This document shows, piece after piece, positions 46,060 to 55,613 of a stretch of DNA of 60,000 nucleotides (its first letter is position 1; each line of letters opens with the position of its first letter). Under the pieces are notes generated by a model. The model was given only the letters and a program-made list of their open reading frames with translations. It was not told the DNA's origin and did no database searches. The stretch lies in NCBI RefSeq assembly GCF_030272615.1, contig NC_081408.1, positions 408,890,889 to 408,950,888 on the forward strand. Direction: 5' to 3'. The position numbers and the translations under genes were made by a program. The stretch comes from Cryptomeria japonica (taxonomy: Eukaryota > Streptophyta > Pinopsida > Cupressales > Cupressaceae).

Positions 46060-47838
46060 CTAGCTCTCGGCCTCTCCCTCATCGCTTGGTGGAGGAGGTG
46101 GAGCTTGCTAACTAGGATCCTGACGAGGTGTCCAAGCTCCCTCTGTCCATGCCAAATACTACGAGTAGGGAATAACCTGTTGCGCAACTGGAACTGCGAC
46201 GCTATATGCTGCAACATAGTAGGCTGCCCTACTAGTCTGGTGAAGGACCTCCTATCGCAAGGCCTCTATCTCTGCTCTCGTCTCTTCTCTCATCTCTGAG
46301 ATTTGACGATTGTGCTCAACCCTAAGATCTGCAAGTTGTTGGTCTCGCTCCGCCATCTCAGTCTAAGCCACTGTCAAGTGTGACTGGAGCTCTACAAGAT
46401 GTGTTCTCATAGATTATCCCGCGTCAATCCCCTACTCTCTCGCAGGCTCTCCACCCCCATCTCCACCTCCACCTCCACCCTGCTCCTCACGTCGTTGTCG
46501 GACTTGTCTTGGAGCTGCTCGCTTCTCAGCTCCGCCCAATCTCACTCCTATCCTCCCAAGGGACCCACCCTCACCCCTCTGTTGTCCAACTCCAGTTGGA
46601 ACCTTGCTGCTGCTAGCACCAAGATTGCCACCTGCCTGCATCTGAGCCTCAACTCTCTATCCTCATCCCTGTCTCTGTCCCTGGCCCTATCCCGATGTGG
46701 GGGCATCATCCTCAACATCCTCTATATGAGGAGCCTGCTCAGCTGGATCTGTGAATCTAGGAAATGGATGCTGCTGGAACCAATCCTTGAACTGGGGCAA
46801 TACCCCCGCATCTGCCACATCATCCAGGTAGTCCCATCTCAGTCACTATAGACCAGTCAGCTCCTGCATACTCAAGGCATAGGATAACCTTGATGACCAC
46901 CCACACCTCTCCTCATCAACATATCGGGCATATGTTGTAAACTCATGTGATACCCCCTGAGGCCGGCCATACTGCATCATCACCCATGATACCATAAATC
47001 GCTCCACTATAGTCTGTGATCTACCGATAAGTGGGTGTGTAACAAAAAGGTCCCTGTGAACTAGCCGCCATTCATCCCATGGCTCTAAGCCCTTGCATGG
47101 TCTCCATACTACTGCTATCAAGTCATCAAGCTGCCGCCGCCAAAAATCGGTCTTGCCCAGATGGGGCTGTGTAACATAATCGACATACTTGTATATAATC
47201 AGTTGCCCAGACTCTCTACTGTCATCTACTATCAGTTGAAAAATGAGAAGGTACTCCCACGCCCAAACCTGTAAAATAAATACACCTACAACCATGCTCC
47301 TGCCATCCCTATATACAATCTCATGCATCTCGTTATACATGTGGGCCAATATACAAGAACCCCAGCCAAGTCTCTGAGGGGTCTCCATCAATCTCTCTAG
47401 CATCCTGCCCCATCAACACTGGAAACCCTGGTGCCCTCTATCTGGCATCAGAAAACAACTGATAAATCTTTCTAGAACACATGCTAGCAGAAACTCATTG
47501 TATTTGCTCATCATAATTTCCCAACTAATGGAATGGGTCAAAATGTTTGGATCCCTGAATACATGTCTAACCGCCTGTAGTCAAGGTAACAGTGTTGTGT
47601 CATAATCTACCTTATCCCTAGCAAAAGGGATACGAAGGATCCTATACACATCCTTGGGAGTGATGGTCATCTCCTCCACTAGCAAATGAAACATGTTATG
47701 CTCTGAATGGAAACGCTCAACCAATGTTGTGAGCATACCATGATTCACACGGATATTTGGTAAACCAAGAAGATGAGTCAAACCACACAAATCAATATGA
47801 GCCTGATCAACCTCTGATAAATGTCATACTAATGTCAT
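46060..47838 (-). pseudogene. Antisense plant-mobile-domain ORF of element E
   Basis: Minus strand from ATG at 47838: ICVV-like start, LVERFHSEHNMFHLLVEE, MTITPKDVYRILRIPF, then FILQVWAWEYLLIFQL and PWDEWRLVHRDLFVTHP. This is the pattern of the plant mobile domain (PMD, related to MAIN/MAIL1 proteins). The C-terminal part is Gly/Arg-rich with a coiled-coil stretch and a proline-rich tail, ending at TAG 46060-46062. The frame is broken by about ten stops. Antisense PMD ORFs between pol and the 3' LTR are known in Tat elements. Expected role unknown; MAIN-like host proteins act in the nucleus. Confidence 0.82.
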
Positions 47839-48004
47839 GGTGGGAGGATAAACGCATCTGAAAAGCACAGGAGGTAATCAAACTTGCAAAAACCCAACAA
47901 CGAACATTAGAAAACATTCCAGATAAGCCTACAAGAGAAATAAACATCACGCAAATCAAGTGCAAAATCAAAATTTCAAGTTTAGACCTTCAAAAATGCT
48001 CACT

Positions 48005-48195
48005 GTTTCCCGAACGACAAAACACAGAAGGACAAAATCTCGTACGAGTCAGGATTGACTCTTGTACGACAAAACTTCTCCATACGACAAAATATCAGAC
48101 CTCGCATGACAAAATGGTCTTTTTACAATCATGTCGTACGATACATGGGTAGGGTTCGAATGACAAATATAATGGTCTCACACGATAAAACGTGA
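48005..48195. repeat. TCGTACGACAAAA-type motif array upstream of the antisense PMD ORF
   Basis: GAACGACAAAAC, CTCGTACGAGTC, TTGTACGACAAAAC, CATACGACAAAAT, GCATGACAAAATGG, GTCGTACGATAC and CGAATGACAAA lie within 190 bp. It is the reverse complement of the motif in the 5' leader, so orientation relative to the neighbouring ORF is the same in both places. Confidence 0.87.
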
Positions 48196-49529
48196 AACCC
48201 AACTTCAAACATGCCAAATTCATGAAAAATGAACAAAAAAATTCAAAATTGAGAACATCAAGAGGCTTAAGATTGACCACTTACCGCTGGCTCATAGTTT
48301 CGGGGTCGATTATGTCGTCTCTGGCACTCAAATCAATGCTCATGAGTAGGGACCACCATTTTCTTTGCAGAAGGCTTTTTGAATTTTCAAACTTGGAGGG
48401 TTAAAATGAATTGAAAATGACACTTTCCTCCCATACATAGCCAAAACCCTAATTTTTCAACTTGCTCCGATGGACATGAAAATTGTACCCTTAGCTAATT
48501 TGCCCATTTTGATTCCATTTTCAGGATCGAAATCAAAATTCGAGATCATTTTACTAGTCAATTTCACAAATTTTGACCACTTAGCGCTTTTTCATCAAAA
48601 GCTCATTCTTTCTTCTAATTGTGCTTAATTTATTATGACTTAACGTTGAATCTCAATTTCAATTCTACACATCAACTTTGCGCTTACACGCCAAATTTTT
48701 CAATATTCCTCAGAATTATTCTTTGTGCTCAAATCAAAATTATCACCAATAATTTCTTATAATCATGTACCCTCACTATCTTTCGATTTCTCTCTTGAGG
48801 GGGCATACTCATGACCTTATGACCTCACATCTCAAAGTTCAGAAATTTTTCAAATCTTCATCAAAAGTCGAACAAAATCTTTTCAACCTAAGACAATCAA
48901 CAAATCCTTATTTTAAGGGGCATCTCACCTTTATCACTTCACATCAAGTTCAGATCTCTCAATCATCTGAATTGAATCAATCGCTAGGGGCATATCAGTT
49001 TCATTGCTTCAAATCAAGCTGATATTTGTCCTTCATCTAAATCAATCTCTTAACGTTAATCAGTTTATCACTTTACATCAAGCTGATTATTCGTTTAAAC
49101 TCAATCAAAATTTTAAAGAGTATCTTTGATCACATGCTAAATCTAAGCAGGTGTTCAGTTTCATCGCATTGAATCAAGCTGGACAGTTTATTCTTCGCTC
49201 ATCGTATATTGATCCATCAAGTTCAAGATCAATTTTTATCTTCGCTTGTTGTGTCTAGATCAATCAAGTTCTAGATCAGTAAGATCCTTTACTTGATCAA
49301 TCAAGTTCAACTTCGGTATCTTTTATTTTCTATCGTTCCTAAGTTCAATCAAGTTTGGGATCAGTATCGCATTAATCAGACTTCATTCAGCTTCATCGCT
49401 TCGAATCAAGCTAAACACCTTGCTCTTCATCCGGTTCGTGATCAATCAAGTTCAAAACTGGCATCTCCTAGACATCACACATTCTTTGAACCAACGTGCT
49501 GCTCGCACATTAATTCGAAGAGGAGCAAA
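48196..49529. other. Region before the 3' LTR of element E
   Basis: No gene. From about 48760 to 49500 degenerate repeats of AATCAAGTTC/GAATCAAGCTGA-type sequence recur every 35-70 bases. The polypurine tract is probably GAAGAGGAGCAAA, ending just before the LTR. Confidence 0.6.
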
Positions 49530-50909
49530 TGTAATACCCTAAAAATGGTCATCTAAACCATGGGCCCCTAAACTCGACAACATCACCAAGGTCCTAACCA
49601 AAGGCAATTAAATCAACTTTGAGCACATTATTAATTCTTTAATCATCAAATATCACATGGTAAATCAATTACTCAATATTAATTAAATATTTATTTAATT
49701 AATTGAATCATTTCCAAGAAAATCATTTTGATCAATTATCCTATTTTAATTTATTAAATATCCTTGCATATTTAATTAATTAATAAATTTACCATTTAAT
49801 CATGTAAAAAGAATTAATTTATTACAAAAGAGGAATTAATCACAAAGCAAGAGTTGAATTGAAAATAAACAAAAAAAATTGAATTGAGAGAGAAATCAAA
49901 CTTGGGATATTATTTCTTTTTCTAAATTTAGAACTTGAAATCATAAAAGCAATTAATTGAATTATTCTCTAAAATTGGAACTCAAAGCTTTTCAGAAAAA
50001 GAAGTTTAGTTGCATTGAAAAGACTCTTTTCTTGAATAAATCAAAGAATTGTCTATTTTTATCACAAATGCATGAAATTAATTTAATATTATTTCCAATG
50101 CAACTTGAACTTCTTATCTAAATACATTTCAATTAAGCTATAATTGGAATCTATCTCAATCTTAACTGAACCTGATTTCTCAATTATTTTCAATTAATCC
50201 TAAATTGAGCTTTTTTTCATCATCTCTCTTGTAATTGTCTATAAACTCCACCTTTAGCTCTCATTCCAATTTACCCCAGAGATTTTTGAGAACACGCTTG
50301 GAGATTTATTATTATTACACTGATTTTTGCTCTGGAGTCATTGAATACATTGTGCTTTTTATAGATTATTTGCATCCATCATTGCTTGAATCCATTATTG
50401 CTTGAATCCATATTGCTTGAATCCATATTGTTTCCATCCATCATTGCTTGAATCCATCATTGCTTGAATCCGATATTGCTTGATGAAGAGCGGGCAAGCA
50501 GAGGACTTCATTCAAACCATCAAGGAAGTTAAAGAGCAAGTTAAGAAGGCCATCCTTGAATCCACGGTTTTACTAGGATTATTAGCGCGTACGCACTCAT
50601 TTTCCTATAAGCAGCACGTATGCGCTAATTTTCCTAGGCATAACACGTACGCGCTCAGTTTGAATTATTCATCCATCTTGCATACATATAGTTAAATATC
50701 ATATAGATTAAATCCTTTGTCTTGGTGTAGTCTAGTCACTGGTATTGCTTATAAAAATCTGAGAGCAATCTTATACTCGCATCTTTTAGAAGGCAATTAG
50801 TCACTTTGGAATGGTTTATTACTTATTGATTATTGATTTACTAACCATACATATAATGACTTAATTGAAGTGTTGTGCTTGCAACTATAGACCCTTTTTC
50901 ACACACACA
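49530..50909 (+). repeat. 3' LTR of element E, 1380 bp
   Basis: It starts TGTAATACCC and ends CACACACACA like the 5' copy. It is longer by about 180 bp owing to an insertion at 50484-50663. A TATA-like CTATAAAC is at about 50239-50246. It is followed by the duplication CCTAG (50910-50914). Confidence 0.96.
50484..50663 (+). repeat. 180-bp insertion in the 3' LTR: gypsy Pol fragment plus GCGTACGC repeats
   Basis: Absent from the 5' LTR. The first 100 bases translate as SGQAEDFIQTIKEVKEQV and onward, like the helix after the gypsy integrase core. The rest is three units of about 29 bp with the cores GCGCGTACGCAC, GCACGTATGCGC and ACACGTACGCGC. TTGA occurs on both sides, either a 4-bp duplication or microhomology. 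Confidence 0.8.
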
Positions 50910-50914
50910 CCTAG
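50910..50914. repeat. Target-site duplication CCTAG of element E, right copy
   Basis: Identical to 27016-27020. Joining the two flanks at one copy restores the LINE frame (L-S-stop-N-I-R-G-L-N). Confidence 0.96.
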
Positions 50915-51790
50915 AACATAAGGGGACTCAATAGCCCCCAAAAGCAATTTGCTATAAAGAAATATATCTTAGATATGAAGATTGATATCTATTTACTACA
51001 AGAAGTCAAAATGTCTTACCAAAATTTTGTAATGAATGTTAACAAACTTTGGTTGGGTGTTGCGTTTCTATATGTTGAGGCTTTGGGGGCATCTAGTGGA
51101 ATTGCTACCCTTTGGAACCCTTGCAAGATTCAAGGTACTATACATGTGTTCTCATAGAACTATCTGGCAGTGACCTTCAAACTTGGTGAGCTCTGTTGCC
51201 ACTTGTTCAATATATATGCCCCCAATTCTAGGATGGGAAGGCGTCTGGTTTGGGAGGAAATTGCTTATTGAATCCTTGAGGACTAGAATACTCACTAAAT
51301 ATTGGCAGGCGACTTCAACACCCCTCTCTACCCTTCTGAGAAATGTGGTGGTCTTGTGGATTATTCTGATAGTATGGGGGACCTGGCCAATCTCATAAAT
51401 GTTACTAGTCTCTTTGATTTAGATCTTCAGGGTGTCCCCTTCACCTGGCCTAATAATAGGAAAGGGAACCACCTCATCCAGATCATACTGGACATATTTT
51501 TAGACTCTACTATATGGGATATTGGTCACAACTTGTCTCTAATCACCCTCCCAAGGACTACCTATGACCATATCCCTCTCCTCCTCCACTGGGATGACAA
51601 ACCCCCCTTGGGACCTTCTCCTTTCCGATATGAGATAATATGGGCCTCCCACTTGGATTTTAGAGAACTGGTTAGGAGGTGGTGGGCCTCCCCAGTTCAA
51701 GGGACGACTATATTCAGAATATCTGAGAAGCTGAACCTCATCTATCAAGAAGTGAAAGGCTAGAATATCGGAAATCCAGACTGGAGAAAA
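50915..51790 (+). pseudogene. LINE endonuclease (APE-type), partial
   Basis: Rejoined to 27018-27020, the start is LS*NIRGLNSPQKQF, with TAG where the usual Trp codon TGG stands. Then comes IYLLQEVKM, a frameshifted HLFNIYAPNS, GDFNTPLYPSEKCGG near 51305, GVPFTWPNNRKG and YDHIPLLLHWDD. These are the conserved steps of the L1-type endonuclease that nicks target DNA. There are several stops and frameshifts. No reverse transcriptase follows, so the LINE is truncated or interrupted near 51790. Confidence 0.9.
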
Positions 51791-51801
51791 TTCAAATCGT
51801 T

Positions 51802-52095
51802 ATGGCTAATAGTGATCCTCCCTGTTGGTTCCCAAAACCACAGATTGGAAATTCTAGAGCTTTGCCAAATTTCCTATTGATTCCTCAATTAACCTTGGCC
51901 AATGAACAGGAATGGTCAAAGACCAAATTCCTCTGCACTTTAGGCTCCACTAGACCTAGGCGGGTATACCTTAATCTCCAAAGTATAAAGAGACTTCTTT
52001 ACAGCGAATTTAAACTTGTCAAATTAGTTGTTTGCAAGAATGGCAAAATGTTTCCTGCAACTGTTCTTTTAACTTACTTTAATCTAAAAACTTGA
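51802..52095 (+). other. Open frame of unknown origin, partly shared with element E
   Basis: A 97-codon frame starting MANSDPPCWFPKPQ. Positions 51885-52065 resemble 33502-33690 inside element E (TLGSTRPRRVYL against TLGSAGPRRVYL). No known domain. It could be an element fragment next to the LINE. Confidence 0.4.
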
Positions 52096-52554
52096 ATGTG
52101 ATTAATAATGAATGAATGGTTATAAAATAATGATGTTGGAACCTTAAGTAATTATGAAAGAACAATACTGATAGGAATAAAAAGTATGTTTCCCTGATGG
52201 GGACCTTATGAACACCAAATTTACTCACAAAAAACTAACAATAGACCACTGCCTTATCTGACAATTTATATGTAGTGGATGAATATTTGTAATCAACTTT
52301 GGAGACAGTTTGAAAACTCACAAATATGCAAGACTATCACTGCAATGGTTTCCTTATGTGTTGCAAGAATAGCAAAAACAACTATGTTTCCTACACAACG
52401 TCATGTGATGGCACACTGCAACAAATCTTAATTAGATTTATCCAAAGAACTTGATTCATCAACACCATGTAACATAAAATGACCTGAAGATTAAGATAGT
52501 GAATCTTATATATTAATTTTGGAATAAAAAGATATACAAAAGCTATAGACTCAC
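52096..52554. other. AT-rich stretch, nothing recognised
   Basis: No open frame, repeat or known motif. The last five bases before element F are CTCAC, the left target-duplication candidate for F. Confidence 0.5.
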
Positions 52555-53345
52555 TATTGGCATTGCACACTCTAATGACAGTTAAAAGCGATTGAAGGTG
52601 CTGTCATTGATGGAAACCTTGCAATCTTATGGCACCAACACCGACAAACTCTACATCGGCAGATAGTTCACCAACAGTGACAATAATGTTTACAGACATC
52701 TCAGCCGACAGGATTTTGATTATTGTATTTTGTATTTAACTGTAATATCTTTTTGTAAGCCAACATGGCATGTTGTAATAAGACTCATAATAAGTATGAG
52801 ATCTTGTAGATCATTTTGAGAGAGAGAGAGATATGATAGAAGATAGATATGATGGATATGTAGAGCGAATATTAAGGCAGATTTTGTAGAAGGGTTTATG
52901 GTTATTGTATGAGCTTAAACTAATACTGAACCTGGCATAGCAGATGTTGTTTTGTAGCAGTACATTATATTAGATTTTCATAATCCATTTTGTAAATCAG
53001 TGAGACTTCCTTTTGTAATTGAGCAGTGAACTCTAGGCAATTGGCCTTCCTGCATGTGCAAGCCCCTCTTGTAAGTAGTATCCATTCATTGGCCAGTGAG
53101 TGAATATTGTGGGTCACAAATCCCATTGAGGTTTTTCCCACACCAGGTTTCCTCATTAAAAATCTTGTGTTATGGTGTGCTTTCTATGTTATCTTTATTG
53201 TTCTTATTTACTGAATTAATTCTTGTTTACCGGTACATTGTTTTGGAATGCAAAATACTTAATAAGGTCAGAAATTTTGTAAACCGGTTAGATACTGATT
53301 CACTCCCCCCTCTCAATATCTTTGGGACTATCTTCAATCCTAACA
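52555..53345 (+). repeat. 5' LTR of element F, 791 bp
   Basis: Matches 59278-60000 over the part visible. It ends in CTAACA before the primer site. The TATA box seen in the 3' copy (TATATAAG near 59521) is degraded here to CATAATAAG. Confidence 0.93.
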
Positions 53346-53347
53346 AT

Positions 53348-53359
53348 TGGTATCAAAGC
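53348..53359 (+). promoter_or_regulatory. Primer binding site of element F (tRNA-Met type)
   Basis: TGGTATCAAAGC differs by one base from the usual TGGTATCAGAGC. Confidence 0.88.
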
Positions 53360-53417
53360 TTGGTCCTCTATTTTCAAAAGCCTAACAACTTGAGGAAGAT
53401 TCTGACACCGGTACAGA

Positions 53418-55311
53418 TGGAAAACTTGAGAAAGCAATTGGAAACAACTCTTGCAAACTTTGATGTAGAAAAGTTGAAGAATATCAAACTTGAAGATGAT
53501 CTAAGGACTGCACAGGAATTCATTCAAGGACTTCAGGAGAATCTCACTATTGCTAGAAACAAAAGAAGAGAACTTCATGAGAATATACAAAATGATGATG
53601 ATGAAAAGGAAACTCTTAATGAGCTTGTAAACAAGATGAGGCAAGAAAACATGACCTTGAGGAATGAAATGCAAGACATGACTATGAGATTTTGTAAAGA
53701 AGTTGAAGATAGAAAGAAGAATGAAGATGACTTGACTAGAAGACTCAATGATGTTGGAAATGAAAATATAAGACTCAATCATGAAAATGATATGTTGAAG
53801 ACAGATCTGATTCACATGGAACATGATAAAACTGAACTTATGAGACAGAAGGAATTTTTGGAAAATGAGTTGGCTACTGCAAATCAACATATAGAGAAAT
53901 TCAATAAAAGTTCAGAAGAACTTGATGATATGCTGAAAAGTCAGAAACCAAATGGAGACACTAATGGACTTAGATTTGAAGTTGGTGAAAGTTCGGTACT
54001 GCAAACAGTCATGATCACAGTAAACCGGTAAGATAACCTAATGCCTACAAATTTAATGGGAAATGCTTTAACTGTAACAAGTACGGTCATAGAGAAAATC
54101 AGTGTAGATCTAGAAACTATTAGAACACTAATGCACCCACCGGTCAATGTTCCAAATACAACAAAATTGGTCATAATTCAGAAAATTCCAGAATGAATGT
54201 AAGATGTTATGTTTGTGGAAGATTTGGACACTTATCTAATCAATGGAGAACACAAACCAACATAGGATATGGAAAGGCTATTCAGAAAAACAATGTGACT
54301 TGTTATGCTTGTAACAATATTGGACATATTGCAAAAATTTGTAGAAGCAAGACTTCACCGGAAAATAATAAAGGACCCAGTTTGAAAGGAAAAGAGTGTT
54401 AGGATTCCCACAGATACTGAGAGGGGGGGTGAATCATTATCTAACCGGTTATAATATTTTCTTAACTTAAAACATGTAGAGCATATTAATATTGTGTACC
54501 GGTAAACAAAAAGTAATGCAATAAATAGAGACAAAAGCAACCACATGAAAAACAAACCATAACACAATATTTTAACAAGGAAACCCAGTGTGGGAAAAAC
54601 CTCGGTGGGATTTGTGACCCACAATATTCACTTACTGGCCAATAAGAGAATATTATTGGTACAAGAGGGGCCTGCACATGCAGGAAGGCCAATTGCCTAG
54701 AGCTCACTGCTCAATTACAAAATGGATTATATAAATCCAATGTCTTGTACTGCTTCAAAATACCATCTATAATGCCAGATCCAGTACCGGTTTCTACTCT
54801 GCTTCTTACATAAACCCTTAACCTATAATTCGCATAATAGGTTTGCCTTATTTCGCCTAATTACATTTCTCTATATATTACAAAATGTTATACAATGATC
54901 TCTCTTATATAAGAGTCATTTTACAACTTGCCAAGTCAGCTTACAATGATTTTTTAATAATAAATAAAATATATTAACAATTAAATTCATGTCGGCTTTT
55001 GTGCCGGTATGCTTCCTTTCACTGCCGGTGTCGGTGGTCTGAGTGTCGTTGTAGAGTCTGATCTTGCTAGTGCCTGTGGAATGCCTTGCTGGTGTCATAG
55101 GATTGTAAGGTTGCCATCAATGACAAAACCTTCAATCACCTACAATGTCTCATTGGAGTGTGCATATGCCAACAAAGAGAAGGTAGATGAGGTAAAGCAA
55201 GAATTTTCAAGATAATGGATTAGAAAGAGAGATCAGAATGTTAATGAGACTATTCCTTCACCAGTAGAACAAAGTATTACTCCACCGGCAGGAGATTCTT
55301 CATCCAACTGA
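53418..55311 (+). pseudogene. Gag-like coiled-coil/zinc-knuckle protein of element F, interrupted by a solo LTR
   Basis: From ATG 53418 (MENLRKQLETTLANFD) the protein is a long coiled coil (about 190 residues, heptad-like, rich in E/K/N/L). After a TAA at 54029 come four knuckles: CFNCNKYGHRENQC is intact; CSKYNKIGHNSENS and CYVCGRFGHLSNQW have lost cysteines; CYACNNIGHIAKIC is intact. The solo LTR at 54397-55174 splits it; removing that LTR plus one AAGAG copy joins K-E to K-V-D-E in frame, ending at TGA 55309-55311 after another stop. No protease motif follows. Its role would be particle or RNA binding. Confidence 0.78.
54397..55174 (-). mobile_element. Solo LTR, inverted, related to F's LTR, duplication AAGAG
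   Basis: It starts TGTTAGGATTCC and ends TGCCAACA on the plus strand, that is TGTTGGCA...CCTAACA on the minus strand. AAGAG occurs at 54392-54396 and 55175-55179. On the minus strand TTATATAAGAG (TATA, about 54904-54913) and the closing TCACCCCCCCTCTCAG segment match the family of F's LTR, but the middle is diverged, so it is a different subfamily. Confidence 0.93.
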
Positions 55312-55463
55312 AAAGAAACCTTTTGGGGGTATTGAAACAAATTGAAAATCATGCAAGTTTACCCTTAGTTTATGGTGAGAAGATGAACTTCTTCTTTACC
55401 GACAGATGTGTTAAGTTACACTTAACCGACAGGCATTTATTGTGGTTGTTGAAGGAAAAGACA

Positions 55464-55472
55464 TTATAAATA
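55464..55472 (+). promoter_or_regulatory. TATA box in front of F's large ORF
   Basis: TTATAAATA lies 140 bases before the ATG at 55614 and is followed by a pyrimidine-rich stretch (CCCTCTTTTTCATTC), a common plant core-promoter layout. It implies a separate transcript for the downstream ORF. Confidence 0.55.
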
Positions 55473-55613
55473 AGTATTTTTCCCTCTTTTTCATTCATCG
55501 AGCATTCAAACTTTCAAAGACCGCGAAAAAACCGAGCGAAGGCATCCATAGTGAGAAGTGAAGCAAGTTCTTTCAAGCATCCAAACCTATTAGGCAGATT
55601 AAGGTATTTATCA

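Larger units (their letters stand above)
27021..50909 (+). mobile_element. Element E: 23.9-kb Ty3/gypsy Tat-like retrotransposon with two antisense genes
   Basis: Both LTRs and the 5-bp duplication CCTAG are present, so the limits are exact. Sense order: gag, protease, G-patch, RT, RNase H, second RNase H, integrase. Antisense: a 1015-codon ORF at 34447-37494 and a plant-mobile-domain ORF at 46060-47838. The LTRs differ at roughly 35-40 positions over 1.2 kb by eye (about 3%), apart from a 180-bp insertion in the 3' LTR. Most sense domains carry stops. E is inserted in the start of a LINE endonuclease. Confidence 0.96.

Noticed and set aside
28330-48195. Possible CRISPR array from spaced short palindromic motifs
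   Set aside because: Repeats are about 10 bp, degenerate and irregularly spaced, in plant nuclear retroelement DNA.
51802-52095. Host gene exon
   Set aside because: Short, without splice context or a recognisable domain; partial similarity to a segment of E suggests repeat-derived DNA.
53501-53890. Minus-strand frames opposite F's Gag-like coiled coil
   Set aside because: Phe/Ser/Leu-rich shadows produced by Glu/Lys/Asn-rich sense codons.
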